From Miscanthus floridulus (Eukaryota > Streptophyta > Magnoliopsida > Poales > Poaceae), in NCBI RefSeq assembly GCF_019320115.1, contig NC_089587.1, positions 86,502,113 through 86,566,112 of the forward strand: a DNA stretch of 64,000 bases, written 5' to 3'. The notes beneath the pieces are model-generated. The model saw nothing but the letters and a program-made list of their open reading frames with translations. It made no database searches and was not told the DNA's origin. Position 1 is the first letter of the stretch, and each line of letters opens with the position of its first letter. Shown one piece after another: positions 12,347 to 23,756 of this stretch. The position numbers and the translations under genes are program-made.

Positions 12347-15300
12347 TGTAACACCTCTGGTGTTACGAGCTTGCTTAGCACCGTGATTTAGGCCTAAGAA
12401 AAATTTCTGAAGCAAGTTTCTCATATTTTTGATTTAAAACATACTTGAAGCGATAAGCGAATCCGGTGTGACTCAGTTTTGTAGACTCAAATAAATGCCC
12501 AAGTTAAGTTACTCAGTGTGTAAAGATATTTAGGAATGTCTGACAACAATTCTAGCAAATAAGTAGCAGATGGTTTGTTCTATGGGATTAAGTGTGAAAA
12601 AACAATTTTTGTAAACCAAATAAAATATAGCTGGTAATTCATATTTAGATAAAAGTTTGAAGTGCAAGTTTAGTAGATAAAATGTTATTTTTTGGCATTT
12701 GAGTTCTAACAAAATTTTCTAAATCTTAGTTTCATGTTTAGTATGATTGGTTGCATCAAAGTGTGTACTTACGCCTTCATCGCATCATTAAGTTGTTTTC
12801 GGTTCGCTTTTAAAAGCGTGCACGACGTCGTTTTGGCCGCTGCCACTGCCTCGTTCTACACCGTGCTCCTACCGTCTCGCATCGCGTCCTAGTCCTAGCA
12901 CCGCTGTGACACTGTCGGCCACCCATGTGCGCATGCTTCCTCATTGGCCCTGCCCTCGTCCTTGCTGCTGCTACCATGTATGGTTTTGCTTGCTTTCCCA
13001 CCCTCACTGCTTGCCACGTCATCTCCTCATATTAACTCAGCCTTGCCTTTGCTAGCAGAGCATATGGTTCTGTCCCTGCCACGCTGTGTCCCTTCACGTT
13101 CTATGCACATGTAGGCGTCGCTTCTGGCCACGTTGTGCTAGGCCGCACATGCTGCTGCCCCTTCCTCTGCTTCTTGAGGACATCAAGCTGCTCTTGCCCT
13201 GCTCACACACTCTCGCATGCTCTCCACTCATCCTTGCCCTGTTCTCCGTCTCTGGCTAATGCTTGCTATGGCCGCATTGCCTTGGCCTGCTCCTCATGCC
13301 GCCGACCCCGATGCACCCTCGCTGCATCTGTGTGCCGTAGCTCGATGACCCCCACGCGTGACTCCCTCCCTACTCCTCCATCGCTACGCAGCTGCTTGAG
13401 CTGCTACCTCGATCGCCGATGCATGCCATGCCTGCTGCTCCGTAGAAATCGCCATGGCCGCGCCCGCCATCATAGCATCTCGCGCCTGTTGCCCCCCTAC
13501 CCCTATGGATGCGCTAGACTAAAGCCCATGGCGCTGCCCCTCTAGAGCCGTCGTTGCCCCACATGCCATTCCATCATGCGCCCCAGGAGCGATGTTGCTG
13601 GGCCACCATCACTGCGCCTTCCGCTCCCGTCGCATCTTCACCTCCATTGCCCAGTGCCCGAGCTCCTACTGTGCCCCCAGCACCACTGCCGCGCGTAGCT
13701 CCACCTTGCCTCCATCGAGCACCAAGCACTGCACGTGAGCGTGCCATACCCTACTATGGCCACGCCTGTCGTACAGAGCCATAGCGCTCCGCCATGGCTA
13801 CGTCCGCCGGTGCTGGCTCTTTCCCACATGCGAGGCTCCCTTGGTTCCGCGCTGGAGCTGTGGTCCTAGCTCCAGTTGTTCCCCTCACGCCGTTCGCCTC
13901 TCCACGCCCAAGTTGCTTGGACCCGTGCCGCTCCACCTCCACCGTCGCTGCACCTTCCGTAGTTCCCCGCCGGTGCATCCCCGTGTTGCGCTGCTCCACC
14001 GCCTGTCACGCCCCGCCATTGCCCCTTGGCTAGCTACACGCGTGCATGGCCAGGGTGTCATGGGCCACCTTTGGTCGCATCACCGATGCCCGTGCACACG
14101 GGTGGGTCTGATGCTGCTCTTGTGCCGCCTGGTCGCCGTTCCACCGACGGGAATCGGCTGGAGCCGGGGCTCCTCTGTTCCTCTATTTCACCATGGGAGA
14201 GAGAAGGGTAAGAATCCAAGTAGAAAGTTTGTACATAGTTCTAGGCGTAAAATACGTGACTTGCATGAATAGTGCATTTGTACTATGGATTGATTTGAGG
14301 AGAACTCGGGGGCCCTCGTGCAAATTTGCCATCGCACCTATGGGCTCGTCCGCGTGGGCTGGCCTATTGGGCCGCTCATCCTATGTCTCCATGGCCGTGG
14401 CCTACTCCGCGTCCCGCTGGGCCGATCGCATGCCGCCCACGCCTAGGCCGCGTACGTCCATGCCCGCGCGCTTGGGCCGGCCTTGGGCCGCTGCATCGAG
14501 CGCACCGGTGGGCCGCTAGTCTGGCTAGCTAGGCCGTGTGCACCTAGGCCACTCATGCCCGCGCCCGCCGGGGCCGACCTGGTGCCTCCTATGCCTGGGC
14601 CACGTGCGCACGTTGAGCACCTGGGCCATGCGTCTGCTGGGCCGAATAGGTGGTCGCTGGCCCTTTTAGTTTTATAAAGCAAGTGTTAATTAGTTTTGGA
14701 AACAAACTTGTAAAATCTATATAAATTTGTGTAGTTGACCATAAATTATGAAACCAATTTTGTTAGGCTCCTAAATTCATGATCTATCTGTTAGTATAGT
14801 TTGTTCACATAGTTTGATAATATTTTTGGAAGCTATATAATTAATTTTAGATACTTAATATTGTAAAAATATAGACTTATAGGAATTTCCGTGATAAATC
14901 GGTGATAGTATTAACTCTAAAAATTTTATAGTAAATTATTAATATGATTAGCTGCTCACTATAATTTTTATAGCACTAGAATAATTAGTTGCTAGATAGA
15001 TAATGATGCCCATTTTGAATAAAGATTAAATTGATAGAATGGAACAAAGAAACAACTTGAGTTTGTATAACTAAACCTTTGTTGGGAAATAACGCCTTAT
15101 TCGCCAACTTGGATACGTAGCTTAGTACATTAGTCATTAGAACTAGCTCATTAACTTGAGACGTGTAAATCATATTTTACGAGTCATGATTTCAGTTGAT
15201 TAATTACGTCTTCGCATTGCATATCATAATAGGGACGTCGATGGATCATGGAGTCATTGAGAGTTGTGGGAGAATGGTGCTTTTGGAGATTGTGTCATCA

Positions 15301-16848
15301 TGATAGAATGCTAACTTTTGGTTATATTTTACCTAGGCAAGCCCCGGTGCATAACTCCTATTTTGCTGTACTTTAAATTATATTTGTGCATTAAGTTTTA
15401 AGGAGTTGAATGAAATCCACTTGCATATATATCTTTATCCTTGAGTCTTACTAGTATGACATGATCGTGTAGATTGCTATGCTATAGGACTCCAGTAGAA
15501 GTCGAGCGATTGGCTGTCACTCGCGAGATATAGGAAATATATTACTGTATTATTATCACTTGGAAAATATAAATGGTGGAAAGGAAAAATGGTGACCAGG
15601 TAGGGATATGGTTTGGGTATTGGTGGGTGTAAGAGGTTGTGTCCTACGGCAGCGGGGCATAGCTTGGTTACACTGCTTTCCCTGTCTATGTTGGTTAAGC
15701 ACCGACCGTTGCATAAGACGCTAGGCAAGTCACAGACTTATTATCCCAAGCACATACTTGGGTATGGGTGCTTGGAAGACTTATTGCTCTCTTGTCATGG
15801 GTTCTGGCTCTTTCCTAACCGATTGATTGGAGGCGGGGATGGTGGAGGTCCTTGCATCGCACTGAGTCCGAGACTTAGGAGCGGGGGCTTGGAGTCCAAG
15901 TTTGGACGGGGACCTAGACCCCATGACAGGAGGGTGATGGGTTAGTCCTGCTTGTGCCTGGGGTACAAGCGGGGCATGTGTTTTCGGGGTACCCAGCTAG
16001 GGGCATTGATTCACGAATCGCTAGGAAATTCGATATGGCTTGTCTAAATTCTAGCACCGTAGTAAGAACAAAAAGATGAAAGATGGAAAAAGAAACTCTG
16101 ATTGCTTACCACCTGCTTAAAAGTAGCACATGTGCTTACATAGAATGGTTAGTTAATGAACTAATGCACTGCTAATAAAATTTGAATATAAAGACGCACG
16201 CTTAGTAATGCTTCCTACAGATGCAATAAACCCACAAGCCAGATAGCCTTGCATATCCTTAGAGTCTTTTCTTTCCTCCTATCGGGTAAGTCTTGTTAAG
16301 TACAATTGAGTACTCAGGGTTTTATTTCCCCCTATTGCAGGTGACAGGTGGATGCTAGAGCTGACCTTTGTGTGTGGATTCCTCCTAGAGGGCTCAGAGA
16401 GGATTCCTTTATGCGGGGATCATAGTTTTTATTTATAACTCTCACTAAATGTTTTTATAAATGAAAATTTATAAATTGTGTCATAGTTTACTTATAAATG
16501 CTTCATCATGCCATGAATAGATAATTATTTCTGCTGTAATTCTGATCACATGTTTATAATCCACTGTTACATTAAATTGTTCGTAACTCTGATAATATGA
16601 ATACATTTCGCTGTTAAATAATAAATCTTATACTCTGATGTTACATGTAAAGAGATATAAGAAATGGTTAAGAATGATGTAAGCTTTATTCTCTCATTTG
16701 TGATCCTTATAGAAAAATGTGAATTTTTGGGTTCTCTTCTGGGGAGTGCCCGACAGGACCGCATAATTTAGTGTCCTCCTTCGAGTGCTTAGTGTCTAAT
16801 GGAAGACGAGCACTCCTGGGAGGCATTAGATTAGGCGGTTCTGCCACA
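12347..16848 (+). repeat. 3' LTR of the nested long-LTR element
   Basis: It begins TGTAACACCTCTGGTGTTA and ends TTCTGCCACA, so it keeps the canonical TG...CA ends. Compared by eye with the 5' LTR, the first 200 bases differ at roughly one base in 14, mostly transitions; other parts look more diverged. That implies an old insertion. It carries the same hairpin (15504-15522) and intron-like module (16286-16340). Confidence 0.92.
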
Positions 16849-16853
16849 CCAGC
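16849..16853. repeat. Target-site duplication CCAGC, right copy
   Basis: This is the partner of 4038-4042. It directly follows the CACA end of the 3' LTR. Confidence 0.9.
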
Positions 16854-17062
16854 GTGATCAGAGTTTATTCACCCGCACCCTGAGCTCTACGGTCTTAACA
16901 AACGGAAGGGTCAAAATGCATTAACCACTTTTTATACATAAAAAGGGAGAAAAAACAAATTTGTTCACACCAAAATAAAAAGAACAGACTTGTTCGAATA
17001 AAACACAAGGGTTGGAACTTGTCCGATTATTACAAAAATGATCTCCCAACCTATTTAACTAA
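16854..17062 (+). repeat. 3' non-coding region of the Tat-type element (right part)
   Basis: The sequence resumes the unit interrupted at 4042. GTGATCAGAGTTTATTCACCC and TACGGTCTTAAC-AACGGAAGGGTCAAAAT match, in reverse, the second copy around 51920-51990. Confidence 0.8.
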
Positions 17063-18097
17063 CTAGCCCCTTTGGGGGAGAACTATACCTTCTATCCTGT
17101 CCGCCATGTCCTATGAAAGGGGAGCCATCGCCGTTTTCATCTCCTCTAGCTCATGGACGTCATAACCGGGCGTGTAGCCATGGCTCATCGCCTTCAAATC
17201 AATGTTGTCCCCATAATAAGAATGAGCAATCACAAAGGATTGATTGACCTGAGCACAGAGGGCACTCCTCTTGACCTAGCGCACCCAAGCCATGATCATG
17301 ATGGCACGAGCCACGAGCAAGCTGGTCCCCTCTAACCGCACCACCTCAAGGTCATCGTAGACCACTCTGAGGGCGGCGCTCAGGATACCGAGCTCGTCAC
17401 TCTCCACCTAAAGATTTCTCCTCACCTTGGGGAGGTCCACAGTGAGCCCAACAGAAGTGCTCTTGGCCTCTAGCTTGTGGGTCATCATGCTTTCGAGCTC
17501 GGCCTAGAGGGAGCCAACCTTCTGCTGTGTGTCATCGCGCTCTTGGTAGGCCTAGTCACGCTCTCGAAAAGCCTAGTCGCGCTCCTTGTGAGCCATGCCA
17601 TGTTCTAAGCGGAGCCTCTCCGTGGTTTGGAGCAGCTCATCCCGCTCCTTGCACAGCCGAGTGACCGCCATGGCATCTAGGCTCGCCCTCTTCTCTAGGG
17701 CCATGAGCTTCTCCTTGGCCCCTAGCTTTAGATCCCTTTTCTTCTCAACCTCACCCAAAAGGTCAAGGATCTGCTGGCGGGTCTCGGCATCCTTCTAGAG
17801 CAACTCACCCCGCTCCTTTCTGATGCTGGTGGCTTCTTCGTCATCCTTCTATGACCTCGTCGATAGGGCCTTGAACTCTTTCTTGTCCTTGTTAGCATCC
17901 TGACGGGCCTCGGCCACCTGTGACTAAAGATTAGTTGCCTCCTCATCAAGGGGAGTCAGCTCAGCCACCCTCAGCTAGGCAGCAACAAGTTGAGCTATCA
18001 CATCCCCACGTAGCTATGCCTCCTCGATGAGACGGTCCCAGGTATCCTTCTATTGACGAAGGAATCGAGATTTCCCCTGGCTATGAGCTATAAGGGA

Positions 18098-18172
18098 CTA
18101 CAAAAAGACAATGACCAGGATACAAAAACTATATAAAGGAAGATAAAGGCAAGAAGCAGGACCAAGCAATAC
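18098..18172 (-). other. Intron 3 of the antisense ORF
   Basis: Donor CCAG|GTATTG at 18172 and acceptor TGTCTTTTTGTAG|T at 18098 enclose 75 T-rich bases. The flanking coding sense continues on both sides. Confidence 0.7.
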
Positions 18173-18940
18173 CTGGCCGAAGGGAACAACGATGTCATGC
18201 AATGCGCCCATGGTGTGCTTTAGGGCCTCGAGCACGGACATGATCCCTACATCAAGGCTCTCCTGCTCCATGCTCTCTGCAGCGTCATCCAGGGTAAAAA
18301 GCGTCGATGCCAGATCCTATGGATCCGCCACTAGAGTAGGGGCTTGCCACGCGTGGGTGAGCTGCTGCCCACTGATGTTAGGGATAGGGACGACTCCTTG
18401 CCAGCTCCAAGTGCCATAGACCCCTCTCGCTGTGACGTCCCTGCTAGGATGCCCCCTTCGGTGACAGAAGGGGTCAGCAGTGCAGACGCCAACCTCTCTC
18501 TGAGCACCATGACTCCTAGGGACCCTCGACCACGACCCCTCCATTCGGCCTACGCCAGGCGCCGTTGCTTGGGCCGCCGATGGCACGGCCCATAGTTGTA
18601 GTCAGTTGTGACCCATCTTGTCATGGCCGCTGCCACCTCCACCTACAGCGGTGCCACGAGCGTGGTCGATAGCCCCGTCCGTCCTGCCATTGGTAGCAGT
18701 ATTGCAGCCATCACCGGTTGCTCCGCGACCTCCTAAGGCACCCCTTGAACACCCGCATCTGCCTATCTCATCAAGGGCACAGGCGCCACCGTGGGTAGCT
18801 CCTGATCGACCAGTGACATGGTCACACTAGCGTCGCTCTCACCCAAAATGGGTGCGACACTAGCCGATGGCTGCCGCCTCGATTGGAGGGCGATGCTCTT
18901 CTTCGGCGCCAGCGCTAAAGGATTCCATAGCCTACCGATG

Positions 18941-19014
18941 CTACAAGGGACAAAAAACATATGTCACAACGAAATCTGACTAAAATAGGAAAAACAGAGG
19001 AATTGATAACTCAC
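18941..19014 (-). other. Intron 2 of the antisense ORF
   Basis: Donor GAG|GTGAGTTATC at 19014 and acceptor TTTTTTGTCCCTTGTAG|C at 18941 enclose 74 T-rich bases on the minus strand. Confidence 0.7.
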
Positions 19015-19612
19015 CTCAGCGCCATCGAGCGGCAGATGTGTTTGGGGGGCGAACCCCCCGACCTTTGCTCCACCTCATTGGAACAAGGCCGTTTCGAGCC
19101 TACCCCCTGCTCCTAGGCAGAGGGGCTCACCCCTGGCAGCTCCTGGGGCACACTAGCGGAACGCCTTGTTCGCCTTGGCTCTTTAGGCATGATGGAAGAG
19201 TCGTCCACCTCTATTGGCTCCTAGGGTAGGCCGATGGTATGTCCCGCCCCTACCAGCTCCCCTGACATGCCCTTCCCACCATGGAATGAGAAGGGTCCCA
19301 ATGCCTACAAGGATGAACCAACACCTGTCAGCACATCCTCGTTCTCTAGGTTGTCCCACTCGATATCGTCGGTCACCGATTTTTCTTCCTTCATCACCTC
19401 ATCTTCGTCACCATCGTTGTCATCATCATTGCCATCAATGTCCTCCCCTTGTTCCTACACCTGCAACTTCTGCTACTTCTTTCTCTTCTTGTCCTCCTTC
19501 TCCTTCCTTAGCCTCTCGTCCTCGGCGTGATTCGCCGTCCTCATGGCCAAATCCCTTGGCAACGGCGTTGGGTGATCCATGAGGATGAGGTCCCTCGGCT
19601 GGTCCCGCCCCT

Positions 19613-19677
19613 CTCAAAATTAGTATCTCAGGGTTAGGAAATCAATTGAAGAGAAGGCAAGAGAAAGGGAAACTTAC
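19613..19677 (-). other. Intron 1 of the antisense ORF
   Basis: On the minus strand, CTTT|GTAAGTTTCCC is a strong donor at 19677. CTAAC and ACTAAT branch-like motifs precede TTTTGAG at 19613. The exact acceptor is uncertain by two bases, and the join needs a one-base drift to keep frame. Confidence 0.6.
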
Positions 19678-20698
19678 AAAGACGACGTAGCATGGCTCTG
19701 GCCGCATCAGAGGATGCCCCAGCATCGGGTAGATGAAGTCGAGGGCGGCACCCGTGCCATCCCACAAAGGCTCCATTGCCTCCTTGATGCATTGTGTGAT
19801 CTCAAAGTTGGGGAGCATTCCCTCAGTGCCACCCTCCTTGCGTGGTAAGCCCTGATCAACGGCGCCACCCTCCTTGCATGGTAAGCCCCGATGACGCTCG
19901 ACCCCTTCAGGCCATTCTCCTTTAGGATGTGGATGGTGGCGATGTGGTCTTAGATCTTCTTCTTATCCTTTTCTAGGACACCCAACTTCCCCCACTGCTC
20001 CGAGGCCTCTTCGATCAGGCGCTCGGTGAACTCTGGTAGAGGGGCGGCGGCGTCATTCTTGAGGTAGAACTACTACGAGTGCCACCCCTTGTTAGACATC
20101 GAGAGCCTTATGGATGGGTACTCGCGTGACCCGATTGTTCCAAAGTTGGATGTCGACGCACCCCATCGGCATGTGCAGTTCCTGCCTGCCGCTTTTCTCC
20201 CTCTTCTTCTGGAGGTTGACGGTGAAGAAATGCCTCCACAAGTCAAAGTGGGGCTGATCCCCAAGAATCCCTTACACAGCGCGACGAACACTGCCATGTG
20301 CTAGATCCTATTAGGATTGAGATGTTGTAGCTCAATCTTGTAGTAGTGCAGCAACCCCCAAAGAAATTTGTGGGCGGGGTCATGAGCCCATGCTCGTGGA
20401 AGTGGGGCGAACGACACCACGTAGTCGTCAGGCGGTGACGACAAATCCTCGTTGCTAGGCAGCAACCACTCCTTGGTTAAGGTCCATGCGTGGAGAAGAC
20501 CGTGATGGACGAGGCCCTCCATGCACTGAAAGGTGATGTCAAAACGGCACCACGGATCCATTGGAGGTGGGGCAGATGGATGCAGGCTCAACAGCGATGG
20601 AGATGCGGAGGCAAGAAACCTAAGTGTTGGCGACGATGGCATGGCTGTAGAGGTAGGGATGCAGGCATGCGTATGAAACATGGAGGGCTAGCCCTTTG

Positions 20699-20707
20699 GT
20701 TTTATAG
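20699..20707 (-). promoter_or_regulatory. TATA box of the antisense ORF
   Basis: CCTATAAAAC on the minus strand would place transcription start near 20672, just upstream of the Met codon at 20642. It is inferred from position and sequence only. Confidence 0.5.
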
Positions 20708-21644
20708 GGGTGATAGGTGCGAGGAAACCAACCATCCACCTAGATCTCCACGCCTGCCATGACCTATCACCTCGACTCGTCGTGGGGCGTGCGCATGCAA
20801 CCTATGGCTGTCCCCTTAGAAAACATGCCGGACGTTTTGCCTCCCTAAACAGGCCACGACCCGTCATAGGTAAAAGGGATACAGAGCTAAAAACCCTCCT
20901 ACGGCCTGTCTATGCCTAGGAGTTTGAAGGTTAGCCCACCGATGGGTTCGACAAACTACTCTGAGCACCTTTAGAGTGATGGATGGAAAGGGATGGGCCT
21001 GCTAGCAGCCAGAACCCGGGAGCACGAGTGCCGCGGGCATCCCAGCCCATGTTCAAGTCTCGGCCAGATACAATCCATGGTTTTTCCTCGAAGAAAGGCA
21101 AAGAGCTCTCGGCACTCGGACTATCCCATTAATAACTCACTGAGCAACATAATTCATCCATAGAGAAAAATCATGACACGGCTTGACCCCTCCGTTTTTA
21201 TCGGAAAAAACGCTTGAGGGAAGACAATCACAAAGACGAGCCGATCCTCGACCGGACCCTTGCTACGGGCGGGGGCTCGAGGAAAGTTGGACTCACACAA
21301 AGACCGAACATGTAGTCTTAGAACGATAGACCCCCATAGGGGTCGAAATTAGGAAAGACCTTTTCTGACCCACCAAATCTCATGGCTATACCCCCGAGGG
21401 GTCTGATCTCGATGAAAGGGAATCACCGTCCCCAGGTCACGCCATGGGCAACAAAAGAAGGCCAAGGCCCTCAGGGTCCTCCCATTCAGAAAAGCCTCCG
21501 AAGGAGTATTCTACTCCTCTACAGGCTCAGAGACTACTATCGGGGACCAATACTAGGGTACACGAAGAGGAGGAACTAATGGTCATCAACATTGATTTAT
21601 CTGAGCAGTCAAGAGCATGACTATAGCTCTAACCGACCCCTAGG

Positions 21645-21870
21645 CATGCGGGCTCTGCCTCGCCTGACCTCTGAGGAAGGGCTCTGCCTCGCTTGACCCC
21701 GAGGCCGCAGGCTCTGCCTCGTCTAACCTCTGGGGGCGGGCTCTACCTCACCCGACCTCGAGGTCGTGATCTCCACCTTGCTCGACCCCGAGGCCACGAT
21801 CTCCGCCTCGCTCGACCCTGTGGGTGCAGGCTCCTTCTCGCTCGACCCCTTGGGTTCACACTCTGTCTCA
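21645..21870 (+). repeat. Short tandem repeats of about 36 bases in the LTR
   Basis: GGGCTCTGCCTCGCYTGACC(T/C)CGAGG-like units follow each other about six times with drift (GGCTCTGCCTCG, ATCTCCGCCTCG, GGCTCCTTCTCG). They lie upstream of the LTR TATA box and could be promoter-proximal U3 repeats. Confidence 0.75.
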
Positions 21871-22303
21871 CCTGACGGAGACCCATATCACCGCCAACGA
21901 CTCCAGGTCCAGGCATATGGGCTAGGTCAAGACTATGACATCAGGGAAGAGACTGGCATGCCTCGATGTAACCTATGGCCATGACGGGCCATACCAGAGG
22001 GTTCACATCAAGAACAGCGTCGGGCGTGCTGGTGCTGTTCCGCCTAACCCTCGTATGAACGGTGACAGGCGTGTCAGTTCACCACGACGTCCGCCAGGAC
22101 GGGATGGAACGCCATGATCGGTAGACGACACCTGCGCGTGGCGCCAGTGACGGACAGGGCCACGATGTGGAGCTGTTTCTGTTGACATCTACAGGGTCGG
22201 TGGGACCCGCATGAAGGAGAAGGACCCGGCGATCGTGGAAGTTTTCCTCTCTCTCTCTCGTTCTTCTCCTTTTCCTCCGTTGTAACCCGTGCATTCCCTT
22301 GGC

Positions 22304-22312
22304 CTATAAAAG
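22304..22312 (+). promoter_or_regulatory. TATA box of the Tat-type LTR
   Basis: CTATAAAAG preceded by CTTGGC sits about 350 bases before the LTR end, the usual place of the U3 promoter. Confidence 0.65.
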
Positions 22313-22660
22313 GGAAAGCAGAGTGTCCCCTGACGGGGGGCCGATCGAATCATCCCGAACCAATCAAAACACAAGATAAATACACAAGAACACGACATGA
22401 ACACACGGCCGAGCAGCGATCGAGCTCTCAGCACCCATTCACTCTTTCCACCAGTGACTTGGGATCCTTTCCCTCTCTCGCCTGTTTGTAACCCATACTA
22501 TAAACTTTCAGTGCTAATAACATGAGCAGCAGCGAATGAACTGGACGTAGGGACTTTTTGCCCGAACCAGTATAAACCTCGTGTACCCTAAGCACACCAT
22601 CCGAGCCAGACGCGCAATATTAAAAATTTACTCGTCGGTGGTAACTCGAAACACCGACAG

Positions 22661-23122
22661 TAGTATCATTATATTTTTCATTAATTATATTATCATAATA
22701 TACCTATTTGATGTCATAAATTTTTATAATCCTCTCTATAATTTTGATCAAACTTGAGATCTTTTGACTTTCCAATAAAATTAGAATAACTAATAATTTG
22801 GGAGCAACGAAGCCGTTATTGGGGGCTTCACCGGCTCCTACTACTATAGTAGAGAAGTCGGAGGCTCCAATAGCCACATCAAATGAGCCCTTACTATATT
22901 TGCTCTTATCTATCTTGGGGTGTTTGACCATAGAAGGTTATGTAACCACTAGAAAGATAGTATAAAAAGTAAAAATAAGAAAAGAGGAAGGTTGTTCAGC
23001 TCACATTTCTTTTGTTTATGTGATTACAATTGTTGAACAAGATTATCCCATTGGATTGAGCAACCATTTTTTTTAGGGGAGGCATTTCGATTGCGCTAGG
23101 TGAGCACTTTGCATAGCAGTAG
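22661..23122. other. Intergenic AT-rich DNA between the LTR and the host gene promoter
   Basis: No gene or complete repeat is recognised. A short imperfectly palindromic GC-richer patch (about 22800-22895, GGGGCTTCACCGGCTCC and AGTCGGAGGCTCC) might be a degraded MITE. Confidence 0.4.
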
Positions 23123-23140
23123 CCATGGGCCGGCCCATGG
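23123..23140. promoter_or_regulatory. Palindromic site II promoter element
   Basis: CCATGGGCCGGCCCATGG is a perfect 18-base palindrome with two TGGGCC/GGCCCA cores. Another TGGGCC is at 23164-23169. Such site II motifs bind TCP factors and are common in promoters of plant genes for organelle and ribosome functions, which fits the mTERF-like gene 460 bases downstream. Confidence 0.55.
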
Positions 23141-23373
23141 TTCTTAGGGGCCTATTTTGCCATTGGGCCTTGAGGATGTGCAGCTTCTGGTTGGTTGGGG
23201 TAGTTGCTCAAAAAAAAAAAAAAAGAGGACGCAATGCAACAGATAAGCAGCGTCAGTTTAGCTGATGCCACTCTTCATCTTCTCTTATCCTTCGGATCCT
23301 CCCCTCCTTCCTCGGCTACGCGTCCGCATCCCTCATCTTCTCTCTGCCACCGGCCTGGTGGTCAAAGCCCAAG

Positions 23374-23583
23374 GTGATTTCTGTTGTTCCTTGTCAACCC
23401 ATTGCGTACGTGCTGCATCTCGTTCCCAATTCTGCGCGCAGAATTCCTGCCGCTGATGTTGTAGGCTACCACTCTCATGCGCGCGCGCGTGTTGTTCGCG
23501 ACGATTCGCCTCTCTCGTTTCTTTATTGCGCCATGCCATCGTGTGGCGTCTGAATCTCAGACAGAGTTTCGGTCTTTCGACAG
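23374..23583 (+). other. Possible 5'-UTR intron of the mTERF-like gene
   Basis: CCCAAG|GTGATTTCTG and TTTCGACAG|GGGGAG are reasonable splice sites around a T-rich 210-base segment. Upstream, 23260-23373 is CT-rich like a plant 5' leader. RNA evidence is needed. Confidence 0.35.
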
Positions 23584-23598
23584 GGGGAGAAGGTCGCG

Positions 23599-23756
23599 AT
23601 GGCCAGCGGCGTCAGCGATGGCAGCGGGAAGAGCCTGACGCATTGGCTGCGGGAGAACGGGTTCGACGACGACGCCGTGGCGCGCATGTCCAGGCGGTGC
23701 AGGAACCTGCACAGCCTCGACGCCGGCGAGGCCTCGGGCGTCTGGGACTACCTCCT
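23599..23756 (+). CDS. mTERF-like protein, first exon, partial (runs into assembly gap)
   Basis: The ATG at 23599 opens a GC-rich frame of 52 codons that is cut by the gap. The segment THWLRENGFDDDAVARMSRR, followed by CRNLHSLDAGEASGVWDYLL, has the pattern of the N-terminus of plant mTERF proteins of the MTERF6 type (tryptophan, GFDD, a basic-cysteine helix, then WDYL). These proteins bind nucleic acid in plastids or mitochondria and act in transcription termination or RNA maturation. The visible part ends before the first mTERF repeat. Its high GC at third positions is normal for a grass host gene and unlike the surrounding transposons, and it has no internal stop. Assignment is from memory of the family, so moderately sure. 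After the gap the sequence is an LTR, so the gene may be interrupted there or resume in sequence hidden by the gap. Confidence 0.6.

Larger units (their letters stand above)
4043..16848 (+). mobile_element. Non-autonomous long-LTR retrotransposon (LARD-like), nested
   Basis: This 12.8 kb insertion has two long terminal repeats (4043-8844 and 12347-16848), a 5-bp target duplication CCAGC on both sides, a primer binding site after the 5' LTR, and a purine-rich run before the 3' LTR. The host sequence is continuous if the element is removed: TTGCTTACCAGC joins GTGATCAGAG, and the second copy of the host family near 51984 shows the uninterrupted site. The 3.5 kb interior contains no gag, protease, reverse transcriptase or integrase that I can recognise, only a broken ORF of unknown function. 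It must therefore have moved with proteins from another element. The LTR ends (TGTAACACC ... CACA) and the Met-tRNA-like primer site point to a chromovirus helper, perhaps related to the element at 31917-39155; that is inference. Confidence 0.9.
17063..20681 (-). pseudogene. Antisense multi-exon ORF of the Tat-type element (putative gypsy-type transposon / Transposase_28-like domain plus coiled coil)
   Basis: This gene lies between pol and the 3' LTR on the strand opposite to pol. Exon 1 (about 20681-19678) has MDPWCRFDITF, then PHDPAHKFLWGLLHYY-like and ELQHLNPNRI blocks typical of the Pfam family annotated as putative gypsy type transposon. It then breaks into another frame and includes an internal duplication of AYHARRVA near 19840-19890. 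Exon 2 (about 19612-19015) is charged and acidic (EDERLRKEKEDKKRKK, then DGNDDDNDGDEDE). Exon 3 (18940-18173) is of low similarity. Exon 4 (18097-17063) is a long coiled coil (KERDELLQTTERLRLEHG) ending LPQRG-stop. Three GT-AG introns of 65-75 bases separate the exons. Several stops (mostly TAG) and frameshifts make it inactive. The start may be the Met at 20642, about 60 bases after a TATA box. A homologous exon-4 piece is at 51232-51780. Extra ORFs, some antisense, are known in plant Tat-lineage elements; their function is unknown. Confidence 0.75.
20710..22660 (+). repeat. 3' LTR and adjoining sequence of the Tat-type element
   Basis: The right end is clear: GGTAACTCGAAACACCGACA ends at 22660 and is followed by unrelated AT-rich DNA. 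A TATA box (22304-22312), a downstream region with GTAACCCATACTATAAACTTTCAGTG, and a GACGTAGGGACTTTTTGCCCGAACC stretch are in the order expected of U3-R-U5 on the + strand, in agreement with the pol orientation. I cannot place the LTR start; it lies between about 20900 and 21400. The sequence at 21215-21330 repeats 3625-3715, so part of this stretch is shared with the tandem region. The 5' LTR is outside the window. Confidence 0.65.

Noticed and set aside
21645..21870. CRISPR-like array of short repeats
   Set aside because: The units are directly tandem and diverged, without unique spacers, and lie in an LTR of a plant genome.
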